Assembly (NCBI GenBank): GCA_036824465.1
Contig: DAITAC010000047.1
Location: 1 to 32,701 of the forward strand
Direction: 5' to 3'
DNA length: 32,701 nt
DNA from: JAKOQB01 sp036824465
GTDB lineage: Bacteria > Pseudomonadota > Gammaproteobacteria > Burkholderiales > Burkholderiaceae_F
Shown here: positions 24,361-32,622 of the stretch, piece after piece
Layout of the letters: every line of letters starts with the position of its first letter
Numbering within the stretch: the first letter of the stretch is position 1
Notes under the pieces: model-generated
The model's database searches: none
The model's input: only the letters and a program-made list of their open reading frames with translations
Told to the model about the DNA's origin: nothing
Translations under genes and position numbers: made by a program

Positions 24361-24417
24361 ATCGTGCTGGACCCAGGCATGCGCCGAGGAATTCTCTGGA
24401 TGGCTGAAGAATTTCCT

Positions 24418-24447
24418 TTGTGAAATCATTGAATTGAGGGGTAGACT
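24418..24447 (+). promoter_or_regulatory. Candidate promoter upstream of pbpG
   Basis: TTGTGA (24418-24423, 4/6) and TAGACT (24442-24447, 4/6) with an 18-bp spacer. This would give a leader of about 200 bases. It is the best candidate in the 295-base gap, which holds no gene. Confidence 0.3.
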
Positions 24448-24509
24448 TCAAGCAAAATGGAACAAAGGGACGGGGAGAGCAAGTCCTTGAGGTTCGGGCC
24501 ATTCTTGGC

Positions 24510-24525
24510 ACTTGAACAATCAAGT
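24510..24525. promoter_or_regulatory. Palindrome upstream of pbpG, operator candidate
   Basis: ACTTGA-ACAA-TCAAGT, perfect 6-bp arms around a 4-base spacer, 131 bases before the pbpG start. It could be a dimeric regulator site or an mRNA hairpin in a long leader. Confidence 0.35.
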
Positions 24526-24616
24526 CGGATCGAACGACGGCGCACGAAGTGTTCGCGGCGCCATTTTCATTAATCCATAGTCTGGGCGCGCCGGGATTTG
24601 CAACGGCGCAGGAATC

Positions 24617-24643
24617 GACGATAAGAACGGCTGAGCCGTCGTC
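24617..24643 (+). other. Leader hairpin just upstream of the pbpG ribosome site
   Basis: ACGGC, loop TGA, GCCGT, extended by GACG/CGTC with a bulge on the 5' side. It ends 2 bases before the AAGGG ribosome site and could affect translation initiation. Confidence 0.3.
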
Positions 24644-24655
24644 CAAGGGCTGCAA

Positions 24656-25645
24656 ATGAATTTACGAATCGTCTTGTGTCTTCTGTTGGGCTACTTCGCC
24701 ATATCGCACGCGACTGTTTCGTTCGCTGCAGATCGCGTGGAGTCGACGAAGGTAAAACGAAAGCAGCTCACCTCGGTTGGAAAGCCGTCGACGGCCAAGG
24801 CGATCAGGAAGAAATCAGCGAGCAAGCAGCTTGTTGAACGGCGCCCGTTGCGGCCGAGCGAGGGGCAGCTGGCCGGATTGCACCGGACTGACGATCCACT
24901 TGATTTGCGATCCTCCGTGGCACTCGTCGTCGACCAGGATACGGACGAAGTCCTTTTCGAAAAGAACACGCAGGCGGTCCTTCCGATCGCTTCGATCACC
25001 AAACTGATGACCGCGCTCGTCACTGTCGAAGCCGGATTGCCGCTGGACGAAGTGATCGAGGTCGAGCGCTCCGATCGGACCATCGATCGCGTGCGATCGT
25101 GGCTCAATCCCGGGGTGAAGATCACGCGCGGTCAGGCGCTGCAACTGGCTTTGATGTCCTCGGAGAATCACGCCGCGCATCTGCTGGGGCGCACTTATCC
25201 CGGTGGGCCGGGAGCATTCGTCGAGGCGATGAACGCCAGGGCCCAGATGGTGGGAATGAACGACTCGCGTTTTGCGGATCCGACCGGACTGTCGCCTGAA
25301 AACCGCTCCAGCCCGGCCGATCTGGTGAAGCTGGTCAAGGCGGCTTATGAACACCAGACGATTCGCGAGTACTCGGTCAGTCACGAAATGACGTTGCCCG
25401 TGGGCAAGCGTGTCGTACGTTACGGCAATACCAACCGCCTCACCGCGAATCCTGATTGGGATATCGGCCTGCAGAAGACTGGCTACATCTCGGCGGCGGG
25501 CCGCTGCCTGGTCATGCAGGCTGTGATCGAGGGACAGCGCGTTGTGATGGTGTTGCTTGACTCAGTCGGCAAGTACTCGAGGATTGGCGATGCGCAGCGT
25601 ATTCGCGACTGGCTCGAGGCGCGCAAATTGCGCCGCACCGATTAA
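24656..25645 (+). CDS. pbpG: D-alanyl-D-alanine endopeptidase, PBP7 type
   Basis: 329 residues. A signal peptide (hydrophobic 4-24, cleavage near SFA-A) precedes a basic linker and a penicillin-binding serine peptidase domain. The three active-site motifs are SITK (Ser113-Lys116), SEN (169-171) and KTG (274-276). The S11 domain with LPIASITKLMTALV, LNPGVKITRGQALQLALMSSENHAA and FADPTGLSPENRSS matches PBP7/PbpG, which cuts D-Ala-meso-DAP cross-links in peptidoglycan during wall remodelling. AAGGG lies 6 bases before the ATG. The gene is convergent with the IclR regulator. The Lys-rich stretch at 32-60 is an unusual linker but does not touch the catalytic domain. Confidence 0.93.
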   Translation: MNLRIVLCLLLGYFAISHATVSFAADRVESTKVKRKQLTSVGKPSTAKAIRKKSASKQLVERRPLRPSEGQLAGLHRTDDPLDLRSSVALVVDQDTDEVLFEKNTQAVLPIASITKLMTALVTVEAGLPLDEVIEVERSDRTIDRVRSWLNPGVKITRGQALQLALMSSENHAAHLLGRTYPGGPGAFVEAMNARAQMVGMNDSRFADPTGLSPENRSSPADLVKLVKAAYEHQTIREYSVSHEMTLPVGKRVVRYGNTNRLTANPDWDIGLQKTGYISAAGRCLVMQAVIEGQRVVMVLLDSVGKYSRIGDAQRIRDWLEARKLRRTD

Positions 25646-25650
25646 TCTGA

Positions 25651-25678
25651 CCCGGCGCTCGGTTTCGAGCCGACCGGG
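25651..25678. terminator. GC-rich hairpin between convergent pbpG and iclR-type gene
   Basis: CCCGG/CCGGG outer and GCTCG/CGAGC inner stems with a GTTT loop and a small internal loop. No T-run follows on either strand, so it is a weak or factor-assisted terminator for both genes. Confidence 0.4.
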
Positions 25679-25687
25679 ACATCCCCG

Positions 25688-26506
25688 CTAGCCAGGTTCG
25701 ACCGCATCCGCGCTCTGGGCGGCATGCCCGAGCCGCGATGAAATACGCGTCGCCGTCGTTCGCAGATCCTCGATCCAGTCGTCCTGCATCCGCTCCGACG
25801 GAGCGGAGACCGACAGTCCGGCAACGATCTTTCCCGAGTCGTCGCGCACCGCGGCCGCGATGCAGCGCACGCCCAGTTCCAGTTCCTCGTTGTCGCGCGC
25901 GAATCCGCGCGCGCGAACCAGTGACAGTTCGCGCTCAAGCTTGGGCAATTCCGTGATGCTGTTGCGCGTATGTCCGGCCAGGCCGGTTCGCGTCGCATAG
26001 GAACGAACAACACGCGGATCGTCGTAAGCGAGAAACAGTTTCCCGCTCGATGTGAGGTGCAGCGGCGCCCGGCCACCGATCGCGCGCACAACCTGCATGC
26101 CGGAGCGCTCGCTGTAAGAGCGCTCAACGTAGACGATCTCGTCGCCTTGTCGCACCGACAGGTTCACCGTCTGCCCCGTCTTGCGATGCAGGTCGCGCAT
26201 CGGTTCCAGTGCGGCCTCGCGCACCGAGAGCCTGCCCTTGACCAGATTGCCCAGTTCAAGCAGACGCATGCCGAGTCGATAGCTGCCTGCCTGCTCCCCG
26301 CGATCGACAAACCTTCCCACCACCATGTCATTTAAGATGCGATGCGCGGTCGAGGGGTGCAGTCCGGTTGCGCGCGCCAGCTCCTTCAAGCTGACCGGGT
26401 CGGAGTGGGCGGCCAGCGCGTCGAGCAGGCTCATCATTCGTTCGATGACCTGAATCGCGGTCTTCTCGCGGGCCGGCGTGATCGGATTGGCGGGTGTCGA
26501 GCGCAT
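25688..26506 (-). CDS. IclR-family transcriptional regulator
   Basis: 272 residues. The winged helix-turn-helix (about 18-75) includes VSLKELARATGLHPSTAHRILNDMV. The effector-binding IclR C-terminal domain (about 90-260) includes GQTVNLSVRQGDEIVYVERSYSERSGMQVVRAIGGRAPLHLTSSGKLFLA and GFARDNEELELGVRCIAAAVRDDSGKIVAGLSVSAPSERM. The gene is divergent from lutA/lutB, whose start lies 150 bases away, so local control of those genes is a reasonable inference. Start ATG at 26506; a promoter 30 bases upstream implies a very short leader. Confidence 0.92.
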   Translation of the reverse strand: MRSTPANPITPAREKTAIQVIERMMSLLDALAAHSDPVSLKELARATGLHPSTAHRILNDMVVGRFVDRGEQAGSYRLGMRLLELGNLVKGRLSVREAALEPMRDLHRKTGQTVNLSVRQGDEIVYVERSYSERSGMQVVRAIGGRAPLHLTSSGKLFLAYDDPRVVRSYATRTGLAGHTRNSITELPKLERELSLVRARGFARDNEELELGVRCIAAAVRDDSGKIVAGLSVSAPSERMQDDWIEDLRTTATRISSRLGHAAQSADAVEPG

Positions 26507-26535
26507 GGTGCAGCGCGGAAATCAAGTGAAGAGAA

Positions 26536-26564
26536 CTTATATCATGATGCGAAAAGCCCGTCGA
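26536..26564 (-). promoter_or_regulatory. Candidate promoter of the IclR gene with internal palindrome
   Basis: -35 TCGACG (26564-26559, 4/6), 17-bp spacer, -10 TATAAG (26541-26536, 5/6). The 8-bp palindrome ATCATGAT (26541-26548) lies in the spacer, and AAGT-N7-ACTT overlaps the downstream end; both are candidate autoregulatory sites. Confidence 0.45.
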
Positions 26565-26656
26565 CCCGCGCTGCTGCTGATCGGGACGGGGCTCCCTATT
26601 CAATTGTTCTTCGCGGCCGTTTGATGCAGCGCGCAAGCGCGGCTAAGGACGAAGTC

Positions 26657-27382
26657 ATGAAAGTTGGGCTGTTCGCCACTTGTCTCGTCGATCTCGTTCG
26701 GCCGGAGATCGGCTTTTCCGTCGTCAAGCTTCTCGAACGCGCGGGATGCAGCGTTCACGTTCCTTCCACCCAGACGTGCTGTGGTCAGCCCGGCTACAAC
26801 TCGGGTGATGCCGCGACGGCGCGCAGCCTCGCCATCAAATTCCTGAAGGAGTTTGAGCGCTTTGACTATGTGGTCCTGCCGTCTGGTTCATGCGGCGCGA
26901 TGATCAAAGGTGACTATCTCAACCTGTTCGCCGATGACCCCGACCTGAAGTCCCGCTTCGATGCGCTTGCGGCAAAGACATACGAACTCACGGACTTCCT
27001 GGCCAACGTCGTCAGGATCGAGACTCTTGAATCGAACTTTGCCGGGTCCGTCACCTATCACGATTCCTGCGGCGGCCTGCGCTATCTCGGCATCAAGTCG
27101 CAACCCCGCGCCCTGCTTGCCAAACTGCCCGGGGTCCGATTGACGGAGATGAATCAATGCGAGCAGTGCTGCGGATTCGGCGGCACGTTTGCGCTCAAGT
27201 ATGGCGACATTTCCTCTGCGATCGTCGATGATAAGTGCAAGAACATACGCGCGAGCGGCGCCGATGCCGTGATCCTCGGGGACCTTGGCTGCATGCTGAA
27301 CATCGAAGGTCGTCTGCGTCGTATCGGCGACGAGAAGACGCGCGTGCTGCATATCGCACAGGTTCTGGCCGGGGACGCCTGA
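26657..27382 (+). CDS. lutA: LutA/LldE-type (Fe-S)-binding subunit of lactate utilisation complex
   Basis: 241 residues from the ATG at 26657, with AAGGA 8 bases upstream. Two cysteine-rich CCG domains are visible: TQTCCGQPGYNSG with LPSGSCG, and YHDSCGGLRYLG with NQCEQCCGFGGTFALKYGD and LGDLGCMLN. The protein is the LutA/LldE type, part of the flavin-independent L-lactate oxidation system LutABC, which passes electrons to the quinone pool. Its stop overlaps the next start as TGATG, so the two genes are translationally coupled. It is divergent from an IclR regulator rather than the usual GntR-type lactate regulator. Confidence 0.9.
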   Translation: MKVGLFATCLVDLVRPEIGFSVVKLLERAGCSVHVPSTQTCCGQPGYNSGDAATARSLAIKFLKEFERFDYVVLPSGSCGAMIKGDYLNLFADDPDLKSRFDALAAKTYELTDFLANVVRIETLESNFAGSVTYHDSCGGLRYLGIKSQPRALLAKLPGVRLTEMNQCEQCCGFGGTFALKYGDISSAIVDDKCKNIRASGADAVILGDLGCMLNIEGRLRRIGDEKTRVLHIAQVLAGDA

Positions 27383-28791
27383 TGCACGTCCAGTCGATGC
27401 ACTTCAAGTCGCGCGCGGCGATGAAGCTGGCGGACGCCCGCCTGCAGAAGAACCTCGAGAACGTGCGCGACAAGTTCACCCGCAAGCGCGCGATCGCCAT
27501 CGCCGAACTGGACGATTTCGAGGCAATTCGCAACGCCGCCGTCGAACGGCGCGATCGGGCGCTTGAGAATCTCGACGCGTGGATCGAGCAGTTCGAGCGC
27601 ACCGCGACGGCGCGCGGCGCGACGGTCCTTTTTGCCCAGTCGCATGAGGAAGCCGCGAGCCTGATCGTCGAGATCGCACGCAAGCACGGTGTCAGGAAGG
27701 TCACCAAATCGAAGTCGATGGTCTCCGAGGAGGTCGGTCTGAACCAGGCGCTCGCCGCGGCCGGGGTGCAGTCGGTCGAGACCGACTTGGGCGAGTACAT
27801 CCTGCAGATCAACGACAACGAACCACCGTCGCACATCATCGCGCCGGTGATGCACAAGGACAGGGAAGAGATTTCCGACCTGTTTGCCAGGGTGCACGAC
27901 ACGCCCCGAAAGACCGAGATCAAGCAGTTGACGCGTGAAGCGCGCGATGTCCTGCGCCAGCACTTTCTTTCATCGGACATGGGCGTCACCGGCGCCAACT
28001 TCCTGATCGCTGAAACCGGGTCGGTCGCGCTCGTCACGAACGAGGGCAACGAAGGAATGTGCACGATCCTGCCGCGCGTACACGTCGTGCTGGCCGGGAT
28101 CGAAAAAGTGCTGCCGACGCTGGAAGACGTCGCGACGGTGATGCGCCTGTTGCCGCGCTCAGCCACCGGCCAGGCGATTTCGAACTATTTCTCGGTCCTG
28201 ACGGGGCCGCGCGCGGCGGGCGATCTCGATGGTCCGGAGCATCTGTACTTCGTGCTGATGGACGCTGGCCGCACGGGGCTGCTCGGCGGTGAATTTCAGG
28301 ACATGCTTCGCTGCATTCGCTGTGGCGCATGCATGAATCATTGCCCCGTCTACCAGAGGATCGGCGGCCACGCGTATGGATGGGTCTATCCGGGGCCGAT
28401 GGGCTCGGTGCTGACTCCAAGCTACGTCGGCATCGAAAACGCGCTCGACCTGCCGCAGGCCGCCACCTTGTGCGGTCAATGCGAGGTCGTCTGTCCCGTC
28501 AAGATCCCGCTGCCGGAACTGCTGCGCAAACTGCGTGAAAAGCAGTTCGAACGCGGATTGCGTCCGTGGTACGAACGCGCGGGATTCATGGTGTGGGGCT
28601 TCGTTGCCCGCAACCCCGGCCTGTACCGTGTCGCGGTGCGCGTGGCCGCTCGAGTGCTGAGCTGGATGGGTGGCGAGAAGCGTCGACTGCGTTCGCTGCC
28701 ATTCGCCAGCGGCTGGACCGATCAGCGCGACTTTCCAGCACCCAGCGGGAAGACCTTTCTCGACCTGTATCGCGAGCGATCTTCGCGCTGA
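27382..28791 (+). CDS. lutB: LutB/LldF-type iron-sulfur protein of lactate utilisation complex
   Basis: 469 residues from the ATG at 27382, which overlaps the lutA stop by one base. The N-terminal LUD domain (about 60-290; ATARGATVLFAQSHEEAASLI, VTKSKSMVSEEVGLNQAL, GANFLIAETGSVALVTNEGNEG) is followed by a ferredoxin-like region with two cysteine clusters, C311-x2-C314-x2-C317-x3-C321 and C364-x2-C367-x3-C371. The C-terminal region carries an amphipathic segment and the FLDLYRERSSR tail. LutB transfers electrons from lactate oxidation towards the membrane. The third member, lutC (a small LUD protein), is absent: the next gene, 15 bases on, is convergent thpR. Confidence 0.92.
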   Translation: MHVQSMHFKSRAAMKLADARLQKNLENVRDKFTRKRAIAIAELDDFEAIRNAAVERRDRALENLDAWIEQFERTATARGATVLFAQSHEEAASLIVEIARKHGVRKVTKSKSMVSEEVGLNQALAAAGVQSVETDLGEYILQINDNEPPSHIIAPVMHKDREEISDLFARVHDTPRKTEIKQLTREARDVLRQHFLSSDMGVTGANFLIAETGSVALVTNEGNEGMCTILPRVHVVLAGIEKVLPTLEDVATVMRLLPRSATGQAISNYFSVLTGPRAAGDLDGPEHLYFVLMDAGRTGLLGGEFQDMLRCIRCGACMNHCPVYQRIGGHAYGWVYPGPMGSVLTPSYVGIENALDLPQAATLCGQCEVVCPVKIPLPELLRKLREKQFERGLRPWYERAGFMVWGFVARNPGLYRVAVRVAARVLSWMGGEKRRLRSLPFASGWTDQRDFPAPSGKTFLDLYRERSSR

Positions 28792-28806
28792 AACTTGCTC
28801 CTGGCA

Positions 28807-29322
28807 TCACTTGTCCGGGTCGAGCGCGACATAACGCGTTCCGCTCTCGTCATGGATTGAATGCAGCAGGACGGGGCGGTGTGCGAGCCATTCAATCGGC
28901 GGATCGATGACCTGCGCTGTGCCGAGCGCCGCGCGGGGAACATTGCGCAGCAGAGTCACGTGCGGAACGAAGGGCTTGCGGTCGTAGCGCACCGTCAGTT
29001 CATCAAGCGGCGAGCGGACCTTAGAGGCGATCGATGCCAGGTGCGGGTCATCGCCGCTCCCGGCCCAAAGCACGCGCGCCTTGTCGAACACGCCAATGCG
29101 ATCAACGCTCCAGGCCAAAGGCTGCCATGTGTTCTGAGAGACCAGCGTTGCGACCCGTTGTGCCGTACCGGCATCGAGTTCGCCGATGAATGCGAGGGTC
29201 AGGTGAAGGTTGTCGCGCCGCATGCGCCGCGCGCCCGGAAAGCGCAGATGCCAGTCGCGCGCCAGCGCGTCGAGTCGATCGCGCGCAGGATCGTCCGGCC
29301 ATAATCCGACGAAGCAACGCAT
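28807..29322 (-). CDS. thpR: RNA 2',3'-cyclic phosphodiesterase (2H family)
   Basis: 171 residues with the two signature HxTx motifs, HLTL (His40-Thr42) and HVTL (His121-Thr123), and the opening MRCFVGLWPDDPARDRL. ThpR/LigT opens 2',3'-cyclic phosphates on RNA and can join tRNA halves in vitro. It is the last gene of the Nudix-aat-bpt-pyrD-thpR run, 21 bases after pyrD. The ATG at 29322 has only a weak ribosome site, so translation may depend on coupling with pyrD. Confidence 0.91.
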   Translation of the reverse strand: MRCFVGLWPDDPARDRLDALARDWHLRFPGARRMRRDNLHLTLAFIGELDAGTAQRVATLVSQNTWQPLAWSVDRIGVFDKARVLWAGSGDDPHLASIASKVRSPLDELTVRYDRKPFVPHVTLLRNVPRAALGTAQVIDPPIEWLAHRPVLLHSIHDESGTRYVALDPDK

Positions 29323-29343
29323 CGTTACGCTTCAGAACCCTGT

Positions 29344-30423
29344 TCAGTTGCGACCTGCCGCGGATCGTTGCGAGGCCCTGCGTTGCGCGAGCACGGCGTG
29401 GCGACATGCGCCCACCAGCGCCGGGCCGTGATAGATCAGACCCGTGTAGATCTGAACCAGGCTCGCGCCGGCTTCGATTTTCTGGACCGCATCGGCGCCA
29501 CGCATCACGCCGCCCACGGCGATGATCGGCAGCTTTCCCCGCAGATGGTCTGAAAGCTTGCGGACGACTTCGGTTGAGCGTGCAAGTAAAGGCGCTCCCG
29601 AAAGGCCGCCGGCTTCATCTGCATGCCTCAGGCCCTCGACGCCCGGGCGTGCAATGGTCGTGTTTGTTGCGATCACCGCATCGACGCCATGGGCGACCAG
29701 CGCATTGGCGACGCGCGGCAGGTCATCGTCTTCGAGATCAGGCGCTATCTTCACCGCCATCGGCACGCGCGCGCCATGCCGGTCCGCGAGTCGCAAACGT
29801 TCCTCCTCAAGGCCAGCCAGCAGATGCGCAAGTTCGGATGTTCCCTGCAAGGCGCGCAGATTCCTGGTGTTGGGTGACGAAATGTTGATGGCGATGTAGC
29901 CTGGCTGCTTGACGAGCAACGGATACACCTTGCGCATGCCGATGGTGTAGTCATCCAGGGCACGCTCGATCGGCGTGTCGGCGTTCTTGCCGAGGTTCAG
30001 GCCCAGCACTGTGTTGCCTGCTGAGTTCTGGCCACTTTCTTTCACGTTGACAATGAACTGCTCGAGCCCCGCATTGTTGAAACCGAGTCGATTGATCAAC
30101 GCCTCCGCGGCGGGCAAGCGGAACAGTCGCGGCTTCGGATTGCCGGGCTGCGGCCGTGGCGTGACCGTTCCGACTTCGACGAATCCGAATCCGAGTCGGG
30201 CGAGGGCGTCGACATGTGCGCCGTTCTTGTCCAGCCCGGCGGCCAAACCGATCGGATTGCGGAAGCGCAGCCCCATCACTTCGACTGGATCATCCGCGAC
30301 GTGAGGCGCCAGCCAGCGTGTCAGCCCGACCGCATGTGCGCGCCGCAGATTGGCGAAGGCAAGTTCGTGCGCAGCTTCCGGATCGAGCGCGAAGATGAAC
30401 GGACGGGCGAACTCGTAGAGCAC
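29344..30423 (-). CDS. pyrD: Dihydroorotate dehydrogenase (quinone), class 2
   Basis: 359 residues. FMN-binding and substrate segments include RNPIGLAAGLDKNG, FVEVGTVTPRPQPGNPKPRLFRLP, LINRLGFNNAG and the catalytic-Ser region AINISSPNTRNLR (Ser182/183). The N-terminal helix MLYEFARPFIFALDPEAAHELAF is the membrane-associating segment of class 2 enzymes, which oxidise dihydroorotate to orotate using ubiquinone (pyrimidine synthesis). The start is a GTG at 30423, the only start at the family N-terminus, 34 bases after bpt. There is no clear Shine-Dalgarno. Confidence 0.95.
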   Translation of the reverse strand: MLYEFARPFIFALDPEAAHELAFANLRRAHAVGLTRWLAPHVADDPVEVMGLRFRNPIGLAAGLDKNGAHVDALARLGFGFVEVGTVTPRPQPGNPKPRLFRLPAAEALINRLGFNNAGLEQFIVNVKESGQNSAGNTVLGLNLGKNADTPIERALDDYTIGMRKVYPLLVKQPGYIAINISSPNTRNLRALQGTSELAHLLAGLEEERLRLADRHGARVPMAVKIAPDLEDDDLPRVANALVAHGVDAVIATNTTIARPGVEGLRHADEAGGLSGAPLLARSTEVVRKLSDHLRGKLPIIAVGGVMRGADAVQKIEAGASLVQIYTGLIYHGPALVGACRHAVLAQRRASQRSAAGRN

Positions 30424-30457
30424 GCCGGGATTCTACGGACCGGGCCTGACCGCGGCG

Positions 30458-31222
30458 TTATGCGGAGCTGGAAACCGGACGCTGCATCCAGCGCCCTTGA
30501 ATCAGCATCTCGACCGGCTTGAAGTTGGCCTTGTAGGCCATCTTCGTGCTGGCGTCGATCCAGTAGCCCAGATACAGATAGGGCAGTCCGAGTTGGCGGC
30601 ACTGCTCGATCTGCCACAGGATGTTGAACGTACCGAAGCTCGCGCGTTCGATTTCCGGATCGTAGAAGGTGTAGACCGATGACAGGCCGTCATTGAGGAT
30701 GTCGATGATCGACACCAGGCGCAGTTGCCCGCGTGCATTCGCATCGCGCCCTGTCACCGGCTCGCGGAACTCAACGAGCCGTGTGTTGACCTTGCTCTGC
30801 AGAAGGAATTGCGAGTACTGCTCGCGACTGTCGTTGTCCATGCCGCCGCCGGAGTGTCGCGTCGACTGGTAGCGCAGATACAGGTCGTAATGTTCGGGAT
30901 CGAAGGCGAGCCCGACCACACGGGCGACCAGCTCATCGTGCGTGCGCCAAGCGCGCTTCTGGCTGCGGCTCGGAGAAAACTTTGCGACCGGGATGCGTAC
31001 CGGAACGCAGGCGCGGCAACCGTCGCAATGCGGCCGGTAGGTGAAGATGCCGCTGCGGCGGAACCCCATCCGTACCAGTTCGCTGTAAACGTCGGCATTG
31101 ATCAGGTGGGCCGGCGTGGCGACCTGCGATCGTGCCTGGCGTTCCTCCAGATAACTGCAGGGATAGGGCGCGGTGGCGTAAAACTGGAGCGCCGAAAAGG
31201 GCAGTTCCTTGAGATTCGCCAC
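30458..31222 (-). CDS. bpt: Aspartate/glutamate leucyltransferase (N-degron pathway)
   Basis: 254 residues of the ATE-like family. Conserved features include Cys22 (YPCSYL), Cys66/69/72 (PHCDGCRAC), the RRSGIFTYRPHC segment and LPYLYLGYWIDASTKMAYKANFKPVEML. Bpt attaches Leu from Leu-tRNA to proteins beginning with Asp or Glu, marking them for ClpS-ClpAP. The start is a GTG at 31222, one base after the aat stop at 31224, so the two N-degron transferases are tightly coupled. No separate ribosome site is obvious, consistent with re-initiation. Confidence 0.93.
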   Translation of the reverse strand: MANLKELPFSALQFYATAPYPCSYLEERQARSQVATPAHLINADVYSELVRMGFRRSGIFTYRPHCDGCRACVPVRIPVAKFSPSRSQKRAWRTHDELVARVVGLAFDPEHYDLYLRYQSTRHSGGGMDNDSREQYSQFLLQSKVNTRLVEFREPVTGRDANARGQLRLVSIIDILNDGLSSVYTFYDPEIERASFGTFNILWQIEQCRQLGLPYLYLGYWIDASTKMAYKANFKPVEMLIQGRWMQRPVSSSA

Positions 31223-31223
31223 G

Positions 31224-31946
31224 CTATTCGGTCAGCAGTTCGTTCAGATTTCGGTCGGCGTATCGCGACCAGTCAATTGACGGCGCCTGCACCGCTTCCG
31301 CGACCATCGCGCAGAATTCGGACCTCTTGATCTCCCGCGCTCCGAGTGAGGCGAGATGCGCCGTCTTCTGCTGGCAGTCTATCACCGGCACTCGCTCATT
31401 CCGCAACAGTCTGACGAGCGCGACCAGCGCGATTTTGGACGCGTCCCGCTCACGGCTGAACATCGACTCACCATAGAACATGCGCCCCATCGCTACCCCG
31501 TAGAGCCCACCGATGCATGCGTCGTGCGACCACAGTTCAATCGAGTGCGCCAGTCCATGTCGATGCAATTCGGCATACGAATCGATGATGTCGTCCGTGA
31601 TCCAGGTGCCAGGATGATCTGAACGTGGTTCGGCGCATGCCCGCATGGCGCCCACGAAGTCGCGATCCAGACATATCGCCGTCGCCGGCTCGGATGCGAT
31701 TGCGCGCGCGCGCTTGCGCAGCGAACGGCTTACACGCAATTCATCGGTAAACAGCACCATGCGTGGATCGGGTGACCACCAAAGAACCGGCTCGCCCTCC
31801 GAATACCACGGGAAGATGCCCTGTCGATATGCCTCGATCAGGCGCGGGGCGGTGACCACGGCGGTCGCCGCCAGCAGGCCGTTGGGCGAATCGAGCGCCT
31901 GAACGACCGGCGGAAACTCCATGCCTGGCGCAAGCCAGGGAATCAT
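31224..31946 (-). CDS. aat: Leucyl/phenylalanyl-tRNA-protein transferase
   Basis: 240 residues. Signature motifs are GIFPW (43-47) and WWSPDPRM (56-63); later MGRMFYGESMFSRERDASKIAL and CQQKTAHLASLGAREI are conserved. Aat adds Leu or Phe from aminoacyl-tRNA to N-terminal Lys or Arg of proteins, the first step of the bacterial N-degron pathway. The ATG at 31946 overlaps the Nudix gene's stop as ATGA. A longer in-frame extension exists upstream but lies inside the Nudix gene and does not resemble Aat. Confidence 0.95.
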   Translation of the reverse strand: MIPWLAPGMEFPPVVQALDSPNGLLAATAVVTAPRLIEAYRQGIFPWYSEGEPVLWWSPDPRMVLFTDELRVSRSLRKRARAIASEPATAICLDRDFVGAMRACAEPRSDHPGTWITDDIIDSYAELHRHGLAHSIELWSHDACIGGLYGVAMGRMFYGESMFSRERDASKIALVALVRLLRNERVPVIDCQQKTAHLASLGAREIKRSEFCAMVAEAVQAPSIDWSRYADRNLNELLTE

Positions 31947-32518
31947 GTGCCCGGATCTCGCGGTGCCGGCGGTGGCAAGACCGCTCTCGTGTGAATGCCA
32001 AACGCGCCACGGGTGCGGTCCTCGAAGAACAACCGCAACGTCATCGACACCGTGCGGAATGCAATCTCGTTCCAGGGGATCGCGGACTCGTCGAACAGTT
32101 GTACTTCGAGGCTCTCGGCGCCAGGGACGAAATTGGTGTCGAGTAATCGTGCGCGAAAGAAGATGTGAACCTGCTCGACCTGCGGGACATCGAGCATCGT
32201 GAACAGCGGGCCTAATTCGATGCGCGCTCCGGCTTCCTCGAGCGTCTCGCGCTGGGCGCCATCGGCGGTGGTCTCTCCGACTTCCATGAATCCCGCCGGA
32301 AGCGTCCACTTGCCATAGCGCGGTTCGATCGCCCGTCGACACAGCAGGACCTTGTCCTGCCAGAGCGGAATCGTCCCCACCACGGGTCGGGGATTGACGT
32401 AGTGAATGGCGCCGCAGTGATCGCAGCAATCGCGCTCGCGGTTGTCGCCCGACGGCACGCGACGCACGATCGAAGAACCACAGATCGCACAGAATCGGGC
32501 AGGGTTGCGGACGAACAC
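31943..32518 (-). CDS. Nudix hydrolase with N-terminal zinc ribbon
   Basis: 191 residues. Cys10-x2-Cys13 and Cys32-x2-Cys35 form a zinc-ribbon-like site; the Nudix box runs from Gly76 through Glu82 to REtLEEaGa (90-98). Nudix enzymes cleave nucleoside diphosphates linked to other groups; with a zinc ribbon, an NADH-pyrophosphatase-like or ADP-sugar substrate is possible but not shown. The start is a GTG at 32518: an in-frame TAG sits just 12 bases upstream, so no earlier start is possible. An AGGAGAGG lies about 18 bases before it, too far to be ideal. It is first in the operon leading to aat, bpt, pyrD and thpR, and is divergent from tRNA-fMet. Confidence 0.9.
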   Translation of the reverse strand: MFVRNPARFCAICGSSIVRRVPSGDNRERDCCDHCGAIHYVNPRPVVGTIPLWQDKVLLCRRAIEPRYGKWTLPAGFMEVGETTADGAQRETLEEAGARIELGPLFTMLDVPQVEQVHIFFRARLLDTNFVPGAESLEVQLFDESAIPWNEIAFRTVSMTLRLFFEDRTRGAFGIHTRAVLPPPAPRDPGT

Positions 32519-32604
32519 AAAGGCAGTCTATCAATGCCTCTCCTTGCGCGTGCCGGGGCTGAACGCGGGACTGAACGACGAAGCGCAAAGCAAAGGTGCT
32601 GGGG

Positions 32605-32610
32605 TATACT
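32605..32610 (+). promoter_or_regulatory. -10 box of tRNA-fMet
   Basis: TATACT followed by GCGTGCC, a GC-rich discriminator as in stringently controlled stable-RNA promoters. The start would be near 32617, six bases before the tRNA. No good -35 was seen. Confidence 0.5.
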
Positions 32611-32622
32611 GCGTGCCTCTGA

